Below, in pieces: positions 8,701 to 16,302 of a stretch of 64,000 nt of DNA (position 1 is the stretch's first letter; each line of letters begins with the position of its first letter). A program made the translations under genes and the position numbers. Location: assembly GCA_934167695.1 (NCBI GenBank), contig CAKPLP010000003.1:1-64000 (forward strand), given 5' to 3'. A model generated the notes under the pieces. That model ran no database searches and had not been told where the DNA came from. It saw only the letters and a list, made by a program, of their open reading frames with translations. This DNA comes from an uncultured Bacilli bacterium. Its GTDB lineage: Bacteria > Bacillota_I > Bacilli_A > RF39 > UBA660.

Positions 8701-8899
8701 GGAAATCGGTGATTAGAGATAATAATAAGTTCTTTTATTTTAGAGAGGTTATGGTTGGTGAAAATAACTATAAATACTTATTTATCTGCTCTATAAGATG
8801 GATTTTTATCCCGGATGATTTCCGTTATGTAAATTAAGTAAAAAAAAGGATGGTACCGTGCTTTTTGCACTCCTTGTTGTACTACCTTTTTTTGTTTTT
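8701..8899 (+). promoter_or_regulatory. T-box riboswitch leader, serine-specific
   Basis: This fills the 300-base gap before serS. The stem I base pairs TTAGAG with CTCTATAA and its upper part pairs AATAAGT with ACTTATT. The specifier loop on the 3' side reads ATCTG, so the specifier codon is TCT (8785-8787, serine) followed by a purine, as is normal. An upper GTTAT/ATAAC hairpin follows. The T-box core is GGATGGTACCGTG (8848-8860), close to the consensus. A terminator hairpin lies at 8841-8893. Uncharged tRNA-Ser(UCU-reading) should stabilise the antiterminator and turn serS on. Confidence 0.92.
8841..8893 (+). terminator. T-box-controlled terminator
   Basis: An A-run plus GG and GTAC on the 5' side pair with GTAC, CC and the T run at 8879-8893, with a small internal mismatch. 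An inner GTGC-TTTTT-GCAC hairpin sits in the loop. It overlaps the T-box core, so it is mutually exclusive with the antiterminator. Confidence 0.75.
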
Positions 8900-8920
8900 A
8901 GTTAAGGAGGAGGCTTATTT

Positions 8921-10210
8921 ATGTTAGATATAAAATTTGTTAGAGAAAATAAGGAATTAGTAAAGGAAAATATAAAAAAGAAATTTCAGGATAAGAAATT
9001 GCCTTTGGTTGATGAGGTTGTAGATCTTGATTTTAAAATTAGAGAGTTAAAACAGAAAGGGGACTCATTAAGACAAAATAGAAATAAGATCAGTGATGAA
9101 ATTGGTGTTTTATTTAGAGAAAAAAAGGTTGATGATGCTAATAAAAGAAAAGAAGAGGTTGTTGAAATTAATAACCAGTTATTAGAAATTGAAAAGGAAG
9201 AGGCTGAACTTAGTGAAAGTTTAAAGAGTAAAATGATGGTTATTCCAAATATTATAGATGATAGTGTTCCTGTTGGAAAAGACGATAGTGAGAATGTTGA
9301 AATTGAAAAATTTGGTGATCCATTTGTTCCAGATTATGAAATTCCATATCATGCTGATATATGTGAGGCATTGGGGGGACTTGATAAGGAAAGTGCTGGT
9401 AGAACTAGTGGTAATGGATTTTATTATTTAACTGGTGATATTGCTAGACTTCATGAGGCAACACTTGCGTATGCTAGGGATTTTATGATTAATAAGGGAT
9501 TTACTTATGCAATTCCTCCTTTCATGATTAGAAGTGATGTTGTTAATGGTGTTATGAGTTTTGATGAAATGGATGCAATGATGTATAAGATTGAAGGCGA
9601 AGATTTATATTTAATTGGTACTAGTGAACATAGTATGATTGGTAAGTTTAAGGGACAACTTATTGATGAAAAGGAATTACCAATCGCTATGACTTCATAT
9701 TCACCATGTTTTAGAAAAGAAGTAGGTGCTCATGGTATTGAAGAGAGAGGACTATATAGAGTTCATCAATTTGAAAAACAAGAAATGATAGTTTTATGTA
9801 AACCTGAGGATGCTATGGATTGGTATAATAAAATGTGGAGTTATACAGTTGAATTCTTTAGAAGTATGGGTATTGCTGTTAGAACATTAGAGTGTTGTAG
9901 TGGTGATTTGGCTGATTTAAAGGTTAAGTCATGTGATGTAGAGGCATGGAGTCCTAGACAGAAAAAGTATTTTGAGGTTGGTTCTTGTTCTACATTAGGA
10001 GATGCTCAAGCAAGAAGACTTGGTATAAAAATGAAAACTGAAGAAGGTAATAAATATTTATCAACTCTTAATAATACAGTAATCGCAAGTCCACGTTCAC
10101 TTATTGCAATAATTGAACAATGCTATCAAAAAGACGGTAGTGTAAAGGTTCCAAAAGTTTTACAACCTTATATGGGTGGATTAGAAGTTATTAAACCAAA
10201 ACAAAAATAA
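8921..10210 (+). CDS. serS: seryl-tRNA synthetase
   Basis: This is a 429-residue class II synthetase that charges tRNA-Ser. The N-terminal long antiparallel coiled-coil arm (about residues 25-105) is followed by the catalytic domain. The class II motif 2 region has CFRKEVGAHG...YRVHQFEKQE and motif 3 is near NNTVIASPRSLIAIIEQ. Length is normal. A strong AAGGAGGAGG precedes the ATG. Expression is controlled by the serine T-box immediately upstream. Confidence 0.97.
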   Translation: MLDIKFVRENKELVKENIKKKFQDKKLPLVDEVVDLDFKIRELKQKGDSLRQNRNKISDEIGVLFREKKVDDANKRKEEVVEINNQLLEIEKEEAELSESLKSKMMVIPNIIDDSVPVGKDDSENVEIEKFGDPFVPDYEIPYHADICEALGGLDKESAGRTSGNGFYYLTGDIARLHEATLAYARDFMINKGFTYAIPPFMIRSDVVNGVMSFDEMDAMMYKIEGEDLYLIGTSEHSMIGKFKGQLIDEKELPIAMTSYSPCFRKEVGAHGIEERGLYRVHQFEKQEMIVLCKPEDAMDWYNKMWSYTVEFFRSMGIAVRTLECCSGDLADLKVKSCDVEAWSPRQKKYFEVGSCSTLGDAQARRLGIKMKTEEGNKYLSTLNNTVIASPRSLIAIIEQCYQKDGSVKVPKVLQPYMGGLEVIKPKQK

Positions 10211-10307
10211 TAAATATAATATAAAATTTAATAAAATTTGTACTAATTATGTATTACTTTTTTATAAATGGTTATCATAATATTGAGCTAGCTTAATACT
10301 CTGAAAT

Positions 10308-10336
10308 TTGACAAAGTGGGTAAAATAGTGTATAAT
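10308..10336 (+). promoter_or_regulatory. sigma-A type promoter
   Basis: TTGACA (10308-10313), exactly 17 bases, then TATAAT (10331-10336): both hexamers match the vegetative consensus. It drives the ankyrin-like gene 34 bases downstream. Confidence 0.88.
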
Positions 10337-10369
10337 CTATAACTGTCCCGTTTATAAAAGAGGTGTATT

Positions 10370-11062
10370 ATGATATTTTATAATGAAGACCAAGCAATAA
10401 ATGCTTGTACAGAAGAACCATCCCTGATTTTTAATCTTATTAAAGATGGTCATGTGGATGTAGTTGATAAGATTTTATCAAAGAAAAAAGTGGATATTAA
10501 TACTACTGATGATGCTGGTAATGATATAATTATGAGATTATTAAAATCTCAACAGTATGATCTTGTATTAAAACATATGAAAAATAAAGAGTGGAATGTT
10601 AATCATAGAAATTTAGATGGTAATACTTTTGCTCATTTACTTGTTACATTTAATTATGTACACGTAGGTAGAATAATTGATCAATTAAAAAGAAATAAGA
10701 AATTTATACCTAATATAAAAAATAATAAGGGTGAAACTATTTTAGATCGTTCTATTAATAGTAATTATATTTATACTACTATGAAAGTATTAGAGGACAA
10801 AAGATTTAATAGTATAGATATTTTATCATTTAAAAATTTGTATAAGGCATATATTAAAAATTCTTATTATGGAAAGTATTCTAAACTTAATAATTTAGAA
10901 ATAATAGTTGATAATTTAGAGAAAAAAGAAGAATTAGTACCTAGAATGCAGGATTTACTTCATTCTATTACTAATAATATGGAATTAATTAAAGAGGAGT
11001 TATTGGTTAATAAATCTAATAATTTGGAGTATATTATTGATTCTTATATGGAAGTAGCTTAA
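10370..11062 (+). CDS. ankyrin-repeat-like protein
   Basis: This encodes 230 residues with no signal peptide. Repeats of about 33-36 residues with ankyrin character run from about residue 20 to 150: DGHVDVVDKILSKKKVDINTTD, then DAGNDIIMRLLKSQQYDLVLKHM, then NHRNLDGNTFAHLLVTFN, then NIKNNKGETILDRSINSN. The rest is helical. Ankyrin repeats mediate protein-protein contacts; the partner is unknown. It has its own consensus promoter and a GAGGTG ribosome binding site, and is followed by a terminator, so it is expressed alone and probably well. Confidence 0.8.
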   Translation: MIFYNEDQAINACTEEPSLIFNLIKDGHVDVVDKILSKKKVDINTTDDAGNDIIMRLLKSQQYDLVLKHMKNKEWNVNHRNLDGNTFAHLLVTFNYVHVGRIIDQLKRNKKFIPNIKNNKGETILDRSINSNYIYTTMKVLEDKRFNSIDILSFKNLYKAYIKNSYYGKYSKLNNLEIIVDNLEKKEELVPRMQDLLHSITNNMELIKEELLVNKSNNLEYIIDSYMEVA

Positions 11063-11078
11063 TTTAGGCTACTTTTTT
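11052..11078 (+). terminator. rho-independent terminator
   Basis: AAGTAGC and GCTACTT pair around TTAATTTAG, followed by T residues. The hairpin includes the stop codon region of the ankyrin-like gene. Confidence 0.85.
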
Positions 11079-11079
11079 A

Positions 11080-11107
11080 TTGTACAAGTTATTTGATATG
11101 GTATAAT
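11080..11107 (+). promoter_or_regulatory. promoter candidate for the lipoprotein gene
   Basis: TTGTAC (11080-11085), 16 bases, TATAAT (11102-11107). It starts within the tail of the preceding terminator. Confidence 0.55.
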
Positions 11108-11128
11108 TAATATGGAGTGTGAGTTAGT

Positions 11129-11560
11129 ATGAGAAAAATAAGTATTTTTGTAATGATTATTTTGACATTATTTATTAGTGGATGTGATAAGAAAAAAACT
11201 TTGATTTGTACTAAAAGTGAAGATACTACTGGTATGACTATTACAACTACTTCTACTACAAAGTTTGTTAATGACTCTATTAGTAATATTGAAATGAATA
11301 TGACTTTAAATCTTGATAATAGTTATGTTAAATATGCTAATACTATAAAGAATAGTTTAGAACAACAATATAAAAGTTATAAAAATGAAAAGGGTGTTAG
11401 TTATAATACAACAGTAAAGAATGATGTTATTAATTTTGTATTGCTTATTGATAATAAGAAAATTAGTTCTGATACAAGAAGTAAATTGAAATTATCTGGT
11501 AGTGAGTCTTATGATGCAAATAAGAAAATTTTAGAAAAGGATGGTTATACTTGTAAATAG
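11129..11560 (+). CDS. small lipoprotein of unknown function
   Basis: This encodes 143 residues. A lipoprotein signal peptide ends in the lipobox LFISGC, so lipidation at Cys19 is expected, followed by a DKKK tether. The exported part begins TLICTKSED and ends GYTC, both with Cys, and is Thr/Ser/Asn-rich. The layout resembles DUF1307/YehR-type lipoproteins, but that is a tentative reading. The ribosome binding site is GGAGTG. It lies 14 bases upstream of the next gene, suggesting co-transcription. Confidence 0.75.
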   Translation: MRKISIFVMIILTLFISGCDKKKTLICTKSEDTTGMTITTTSTTKFVNDSISNIEMNMTLNLDNSYVKYANTIKNSLEQQYKSYKNEKGVSYNTTVKNDVINFVLLIDNKKISSDTRSKLKLSGSESYDANKKILEKDGYTCK

Positions 11561-11574
11561 TAAGTGGTGGTTTT

Positions 11575-12156
11575 ATGTTGAAGTTTAATAGAAATTTTTA
11601 TGATGATAATTATTTAATGATAGATGTTAAGTCTGATTTATGTTCCTTTGTAACAGATGAAAATTTAAATATACCTTGTGATGTGAAAAAAGAGGCTATG
11701 TTTATATATTCTGATTGGTTTAGTTATGAAGAAAATTTAATGTATGAAAAGGAAAAAATCATTAATCATAAGATTGCTATAAGATGTGATAGTAATCTTG
11801 GAGGTTATTTATTATCAAATTTTGATAATGTTAATATTATAAATGATGATTTAAATGTTAGTTATGAAAAAGTGGTAAGTGCTCTTGATATTGCTATTTT
11901 TGAGGATAAATGTAAATTGGTTAATAAAATAATGCCTTTATTTAAGGGAAGAGTATCTGGTTTTAAAGGTGAGTTAATAGGAAAATATGATGAAGCAGTT
12001 CTTGATTATATTTTAAATAATCCTGATTATAAAATGTATTTAGAAAAGATGGATTATGAGTGTAAAGAATTTATTGTTTATGAAGATGGTTTTTATAGTA
12101 AAAAAACTTTGGGTAAAACTAATAATAAAGTAATGCAAAAGAAGTTAATTTATTAG
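11575..12156 (+). CDS. conserved-looking hypothetical protein
   Basis: This encodes 193 residues and is soluble, with no signal peptide or membrane segment. It is acidic and aromatic, with several Cys (CSF, CDVKK, CDSNLGG, CKLV, CKEF). No known motif is recognised. It lies 14 bases after the lipoprotein gene, with GTGGTGG as ribosome binding site, and is followed by a hairpin terminator, so it is the last gene of a two-gene unit. Confidence 0.65.
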   Translation: MLKFNRNFYDDNYLMIDVKSDLCSFVTDENLNIPCDVKKEAMFIYSDWFSYEENLMYEKEKIINHKIAIRCDSNLGGYLLSNFDNVNIINDDLNVSYEKVVSALDIAIFEDKCKLVNKIMPLFKGRVSGFKGELIGKYDEAVLDYILNNPDYKMYLEKMDYECKEFIVYEDGFYSKKTLGKTNNKVMQKKLIY

Positions 12157-12160
12157 TAAT

Positions 12161-12188
12161 AAGACTTCCTATTTATGGAGTCTTTTTT
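12161..12188 (+). terminator. rho-independent terminator
   Basis: AAGACT-t-CC pairs with GG-AGTCTT, followed by T6. Confidence 0.85.
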
Positions 12189-12230
12189 GTTTTTTATGGT
12201 TTATTATTTGAAATGGACTATGTAATTTTG

Positions 12231-12259
12231 TTTACTTTTTTAATATTTATAGATATAAT
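12231..12259 (+). promoter_or_regulatory. promoter candidate for miaB-ricA
   Basis: TTTACT (12231-12236), 17 bases, TATAAT (12254-12259), upstream of miaB. Confidence 0.55.
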
Positions 12260-12285
12260 ACTAAAAGAAATGGATGTGATTGTTT

Positions 12286-13704
12286 ATGCATTTACCAAGT
12301 TATAAGGAAGCAATAGTTAGAAAAAAGGATTATAGATTCGTTAATTATGAGATAGATAAAAATTATGTTGGAAAGTATAGTGGAAAGAAGTATTTTTTGA
12401 AGACATATGGTTGTCAGATGAATGAACATGATAGTGAAAATATAAAAGCAATGCTTGAAGAATTGGGTTTTAGTGAAACAGAGGATTATATGGATGCTGA
12501 TTTGGTTCTTTTAAATACTTGTTCAATTAGAGAAAATGCTCATAATAAGGCTTTTGGTATGTTAGGAAGATTTAAGCATTTAAAGGCAGATAAACCAGAA
12601 TTGGTTGTTGGAATTTGCGGTTGTATGGCTCAAGAAGTTGGTGTCGTTGATGAGATTATGAAAAAATATAAATTTGTTAATTTTGTTTTTGGTACACATA
12701 ATTTATATCGTTTGCCTTATATTATTGATAAAGCCATTATGGAAGGTAAACAGGAAATTGAAGTTTTCTCTAAAGAAGGCGATTTAATTGAGGATATTCC
12801 TGTTAGAAGGGCTAGTCGTTATAAAGCTTATGTTAATATTATTTATGGTTGTGATAAGTTTTGTACGTATTGTATAGTACCTTATACTAGAGGTGGTGAA
12901 CGTAGTAGAAGACGCGAGGATATACTAAGAGAAGTAGAAAAATTGGTTCAAGATGGATATAAGGAAGTAACATTATTGGGACAAAATGTTAATGCTTATG
13001 GTAAAGATTTATATGATGATTATGGACTTGGTGAACTTCTTGAAGATGTTAGTAAAACAAATATACCAAGAATTCGTTTTACTACTTCTCATCCTTGGGA
13101 TTTTACAGACAAAATGATTGAAGTAATAAGTAAATATCCTAATATCATGCCTAGTATTCATTTACCTTTACAATCTGGTAGTAGTAGAATTTTAAAATTG
13201 ATGGGACGTCGTTATACAAAGGAAAGTTATTTGGAATTGTTTGACAAAATGAAAGAAAAGATAAAGGATGTTACTATTTCTACTGATATTATTGTAGGAT
13301 TCCCCGGAGAGACAGAGGAGGATTTCTTAGAAACTTTAGATGTTGTTAATCATTGTAAATATGATAATAGTTTTACTTTTATATATTCACCACGTGAAAA
13401 TACTCCTGCTAGTAGATTAAAAGATGATATTGCTCTTAGTGTTAAAGAAGAACGCCTTCAAAGATTAAATAATCTTGTTAATAAATATTTTTTGGAGAAA
13501 AATAAAAAGTTAGAGGGTACAATACAGGAAGTTTTAGTAGAGGGAAAATCATTAAAGAAAGATGATTGTTATTATGGATATACTAAAACTAATAAATTAG
13601 TTAATTTTACTGGTTGTGATATTAATGAAGGAGATATAGTTTTAGTTAAAATTACAGAGGCTAAAACTTGGAGTTTGGATGGAAAATTATTTGAATCAGA
13701 ATAG
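12286..13704 (+). CDS. miaB: tRNA-2-methylthio-N6-dimethylallyladenosine synthase
   Basis: This is a 472-residue radical SAM methylthiotransferase that converts i6A37 of tRNA to ms2i6A37. The N-terminal UPF0004 domain holds the auxiliary cluster ligands Cys43, Cys79 and Cys113 (YGCQMN, NTCSIR, CGCM). The radical SAM CxxxCxxC is Cys189/193/196 (YGCDKFCTYC). A TRAM domain closes the C-terminus. The start at 12286 is preceded by GGATGTGA; a TTG two codons earlier is possible. The following ymcA and cotE genes match the Bacillus order. Confidence 0.97.
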   Translation: MHLPSYKEAIVRKKDYRFVNYEIDKNYVGKYSGKKYFLKTYGCQMNEHDSENIKAMLEELGFSETEDYMDADLVLLNTCSIRENAHNKAFGMLGRFKHLKADKPELVVGICGCMAQEVGVVDEIMKKYKFVNFVFGTHNLYRLPYIIDKAIMEGKQEIEVFSKEGDLIEDIPVRRASRYKAYVNIIYGCDKFCTYCIVPYTRGGERSRRREDILREVEKLVQDGYKEVTLLGQNVNAYGKDLYDDYGLGELLEDVSKTNIPRIRFTTSHPWDFTDKMIEVISKYPNIMPSIHLPLQSGSSRILKLMGRRYTKESYLELFDKMKEKIKDVTISTDIIVGFPGETEEDFLETLDVVNHCKYDNSFTFIYSPRENTPASRLKDDIALSVKEERLQRLNNLVNKYFLEKNKKLEGTIQEVLVEGKSLKKDDCYYGYTKTNKLVNFTGCDINEGDIVLVKITEAKTWSLDGKLFESE

Positions 13705-14026
13705 TTATTCTAGTTTAACTGATATTATAAATTATATAAAGAATAGTGATGAATTTATAAAATGTAATGAACTTAAGAGTAGGATGTCTAAAGATGAGTC
13801 TTTATTGAAGATAATAGAAAATGTGAAAGTGTTGCAGAAAAAGTATATTAGGAGTCAATATGATGTTAATATAAAACAACAACTTGATGATGAAGTTAAT
13901 TTATTAAACAGAAATGCTTTGTATTGTGAATATAACTATTATTTAGGAAAAGTTAATAATATGATTGACTTGGTACGTGATGAATTAAATAGATATTTTT
14001 CAGATGTAGTAGGAGAAGATTTTTAA
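13679..14026 (+). CDS. ricA: YlbF/YmcA family protein, RicA
   Basis: This is a 115-residue helical protein of the Com_YlbF family. In Bacillus, RicA (YmcA), RicF and RicT form an Fe-S-containing complex that directs RNase Y processing and affects sporulation, competence and biofilm formation. Identity as RicA rather than YlbF rests on position: it follows miaB (ymcB) and precedes cotE, as in B. subtilis. It overlaps miaB by 26 bases out of frame, with GGAG 5 bases before the ATG, so coupling is likely. Confidence 0.85.
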   Translation: MENYLNQNSYSSLTDIINYIKNSDEFIKCNELKSRMSKDESLLKIIENVKVLQKKYIRSQYDVNIKQQLDDEVNLLNRNALYCEYNYYLGKVNNMIDLVRDELNRYFSDVVGEDF

Positions 14027-14038
14027 TCTTCTTTTTTT
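14014..14038 (+). terminator. rho-independent terminator after ricA
   Basis: AGAAGATT and AATCTTCT pair around TTT, followed by T residues; the ricA stop codon lies in the loop and stem. Confidence 0.85.
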
Positions 14039-14040
14039 GT

Positions 14041-14068
14041 ATAGTTTTATCAAGTTAAAGCATAAACT
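14041..14068 (+). promoter_or_regulatory. possible sigma-E-type promoter of cotE
   Basis: ATAGTTT (from 14041) and CATAAACT (14061-14068) resemble the ATA / CATACAnT elements of the mother-cell sigma E, at plausible spacing. Bacillus cotE is sigma-E controlled. This is a pattern match only. Confidence 0.35.
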
Positions 14069-14088
14069 AAATTAGAGGAGGGATTATA

Positions 14089-14616
14089 GTGTCAAATTAT
14101 CGTGAAATTGTTACTAAAACGGTTATTGGTAAAGGTAAGAAAACTTTTACTACTACTAATAGAAAAACAGTAGAAAATACTCCTTCAACTATTTTAGGTT
14201 GTTGGATAATAAATCATAATTTTAAGGGGCAAAAAAATAATGATGTAGTTAATATTAATGGTAGTTATGATATTAACATTTGGTATTCTTATGATAATGA
14301 TACTAAAACTGATGTTATTAAGCAAACTGATAATTATAATGAAAATGTTACAATTAAAAATACTGGTGATGTAATAAATGAAGAAATTATTGTTAGAAGT
14401 TTAAGACAACCTTCATGTGTTAAAGTTGATATTGATGGAAAGGATATAGTTTATACTGTAGAAAAGGAACTTGGTATAGAATTAGTAGGGGATGAAAAAG
14501 TAAGAATAGAAACATCTGATACACTTGATGATTGGGATGAAATAATTGATGATGTAGGAGATAAAATAGAGAATGAAGTAAAAGAAGATTATATAGAAGA
14601 AGATAAAACTATATAA
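14089..14616 (+). CDS. cotE: spore outer coat morphogenetic protein CotE
   Basis: This is 175 residues, close to Bacillus CotE (about 180). It has matching landmarks: YREIVTKTVIGKGKK at the N-terminus, PSTILGCWIINH, SYDINIWYSYDNDTKTDV, LRQPSCVKVDI, and a very acidic C-terminal tail. CotE assembles the outer spore coat around the inner coat. The start is GTG at 14089 with GAGGAGGG upstream. A terminator separates it from ricA, so it has its own, probably sporulation-specific, promoter. Confidence 0.96.
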   Translation: MSNYREIVTKTVIGKGKKTFTTTNRKTVENTPSTILGCWIINHNFKGQKNNDVVNINGSYDINIWYSYDNDTKTDVIKQTDNYNENVTIKNTGDVINEEIIVRSLRQPSCVKVDIDGKDIVYTVEKELGIELVGDEKVRIETSDTLDDWDEIIDDVGDKIENEVKEDYIEEDKTI

Positions 14617-14638
14617 TTCTTTTTTTCTATAGTTTTAT
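14602..14638. repeat. inverted repeat after cotE
   Basis: ATAAAACTATA and TATAGTTTTAT are perfect 11-base arms around a T-rich loop, covering the cotE stop codon. No T run follows the right arm, so it is not a canonical terminator. It may be an mRNA 3'-end stem. Confidence 0.6.
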
Positions 14639-14673
14639 GAGGCATATATGGAAGTTTTGGTTTATAAATAAAT

Positions 14674-14699
14674 AGTGTCAACAAAAAAATGTTGACACT
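14674..14699. repeat. perfect 10-bp palindrome overlapping the rpsP -35
   Basis: AGTGTCAACA-AAAAAA-TGTTGACACT, then TCTTTTTAT. It could be the cotE terminator, and it contains the TTGACA of the rpsP promoter in its right arm. Confidence 0.8.
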
Positions 14700-14720
14700 T
14701 CTTTTTATCTATGTTATTAT
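14692..14720 (+). promoter_or_regulatory. sigma-A type promoter of rpsP
   Basis: TTGACA (14692-14697), 17 bases, TATTAT (14715-14720), 32 bases before the rpsP start codon. Confidence 0.8.
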
Positions 14721-14751
14721 AGTAACGAATGTGAAAGAGGAGGAAATTTTT

Positions 14752-15027
14752 ATGGCAGTAAAAATTAGATTAACTAGAATGGGATCAAAAGGTCATCCTA
14801 GATATAGAATTGTTGCAACTGATTCTCGTGCTAGACGTGATGGACAATATTTAGAGTTAATTGGTAACTATTATCCATGTGATACAACTGAAACAAAAAT
14901 TAATGAAGAAGTTGCATTAAAATGGTTAAGAACAGGTGCTATTCCTACTGATACAGTTAGAAGTTTATTTAGTAAAGCTGGTATCATGGAAAAGTTTGCT
15001 AAAGAAAAAAATAAGAAGGAAAAATAA
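14752..15027 (+). CDS. rpsP: 30S ribosomal protein S16
   Basis: This is a 91-residue S16. It has the characteristic N-terminus MAVKIRLTRMGSKGHPRYRI, the RDGQYLELIGNYYP stretch and the NEEVALKWLRTGAIPTDTV region. S16 is a primary/secondary binding protein of the 16S rRNA 5' domain. The start at 14752 follows AGAGGAGG; a longer frame upstream runs through the promoter and is not real. khpA follows after 2 bases, the usual Firmicutes order. Confidence 0.98.
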   Translation: MAVKIRLTRMGSKGHPRYRIVATDSRARRDGQYLELIGNYYPCDTTETKINEEVALKWLRTGAIPTDTVRSLFSKAGIMEKFAKEKNKKEK

Positions 15028-15029
15028 TT

Positions 15030-15275
15030 ATGGATTTATTGGAATTAACAGAGACTATTATTAAGTCTTTAGTTAAGAATACTGAAAATATTGAGGTAAA
15101 AGAAGTAGTAGAAAAAAATGATTTAATAGAAATATTAGTTAAAGTTGATGAAGCTGATATGTCTAATATTATTGGTAGAGAAGGAAGAGTTATTAATGCT
15201 ATTCGTACTCTAATTCAAGAAGCTAGTTCTTTAAGAGATAATAAATACGTAAAAATTGAAATAGAAAAGTTCTAG
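15030..15275 (+). CDS. khpA: KH-domain RNA-binding protein KhpA
   Basis: This is an 81-residue protein made of one KH domain with the loop motif IIGREGRVINAIR (GxxG = GREG). KhpA (YlqC) pairs with KhpB/Jag to bind RNA and affects cell division and length in Gram-positives. It lies 2 bases after rpsP and ends in a terminator, so it is co-transcribed with rpsP. Confidence 0.93.
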   Translation: MDLLELTETIIKSLVKNTENIEVKEVVEKNDLIEILVKVDEADMSNIIGREGRVINAIRTLIQEASSLRDNKYVKIEIEKF

Positions 15276-15295
15276 AAGTCCTAGAACTTTTTTAT
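15265..15295. terminator. bidirectional terminator khpA / radical SAM gene
   Basis: AAAAGTTCTAG pairs with CTAGAACTTTT around AAGTC, with A and T runs on either side. It overlaps the end of khpA and the stop of the converging gene. Confidence 0.88.
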
Positions 15296-16188
15296 ATTCC
15301 TGTTAGGTCAAAGTCTGGAATAAAGCTGTCTTTAGCAGTATCTCCAATTTGCATGAAAGCATTTGTAATACCTAAATCACAGGCATAGTTTATTAATTTA
15401 TTATAGTCACTTTCTTTTACCTTGTGATTTAAACTTTCTATATTTTTTACTTGTTCTAATGGTGTATATTGGTTCATTATACTTATAAATATATTATCAT
15501 GATAGGTTTTATATAGGTAATTTAATATAGTTTTTGAATCATTTAAATTTTCTGGTAGCATGAGGTGTCTTACAATTACACCTTTTTTTAATATTCCAGA
15601 TTTATCGAATTTTACTTTTCCTACTTGGTTATACATTTCTTTAATTGCATTTGTTGCAAATTCAAAGTAATTTGGTGCTTTAGAATATTTAATTGCAATG
15701 ATTTCATCGTAATATTTTAAGTCTGGTAAATATATATCTATTAAACCATTTAATTTCTTTAATGTTTCAACTTTTTCATATCCACTACTATTATAAATAA
15801 TTGGTATTGTTAATCCCTTTTTTTTGGCTATTTTTATAGCTTCAATTATTTGAGGAGTATAATGTGTTGGAGTAACTAGATTAATATTATGAGCTTTTTT
15901 TTCTTGGAGTTCTATCATTTTATTTGCCAACTCTTCTATAGAGATTTCTTTACCAAAATTATTAGTTGATATATTATAATTTTGACAGAATATACATTTC
16001 ATATTACATCCTGAAAAAAATATAGTTCCAGATCCATTTGTACCTGAAATTGGAGGTTCTTCAAAATAGTGTAGACTAATTCTTGCTACCTTAACTTTAG
16101 AACTCATTCCACACAAACCTTTTTCTCCTTCATTTCTATTTACTTTACATTCTCTAGGACATATTTGACATTTTTCTAATTCTTTCAT
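15292..16188 (-). CDS. radical SAM protein, PflX / PFL-activase-like
   Basis: This encodes 298 residues. An N-terminal Cys cluster (CQICPRECKVNR, CGM) precedes the radical SAM motif CNMKCIFCQNYNIS (CxxxCxxC). The central and C-terminal parts (LVTPTHYTPQI, IDIYLPDLKYYD, VIVRHLMLPENL) match the COG1313 'PflX' group related to pyruvate formate-lyase activating enzymes. The substrate is not known for this group. The start at 16188 follows AAAGGAAAT; longer starts lack a ribosome binding site. It is divergent from cdsA. Confidence 0.88.
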   Translation of the reverse strand: MKELEKCQICPRECKVNRNEGEKGLCGMSSKVKVARISLHYFEEPPISGTNGSGTIFFSGCNMKCIFCQNYNISTNNFGKEISIEELANKMIELQEKKAHNINLVTPTHYTPQIIEAIKIAKKKGLTIPIIYNSSGYEKVETLKKLNGLIDIYLPDLKYYDEIIAIKYSKAPNYFEFATNAIKEMYNQVGKVKFDKSGILKKGVIVRHLMLPENLNDSKTILNYLYKTYHDNIFISIMNQYTPLEQVKNIESLNHKVKESDYNKLINYACDLGITNAFMQIGDTAKDSFIPDFDLTGI

Positions 16189-16302
16189 AAGTATTTCCTT
16201 TCTTTTCATATTATATATGTAAATCATTAATTTTAAAATACTTTTTCTTGTAGAAATATCTTCTTTGTTATATAATTGTTTTTAGATAAGATGGAGGGCA
16301 AT

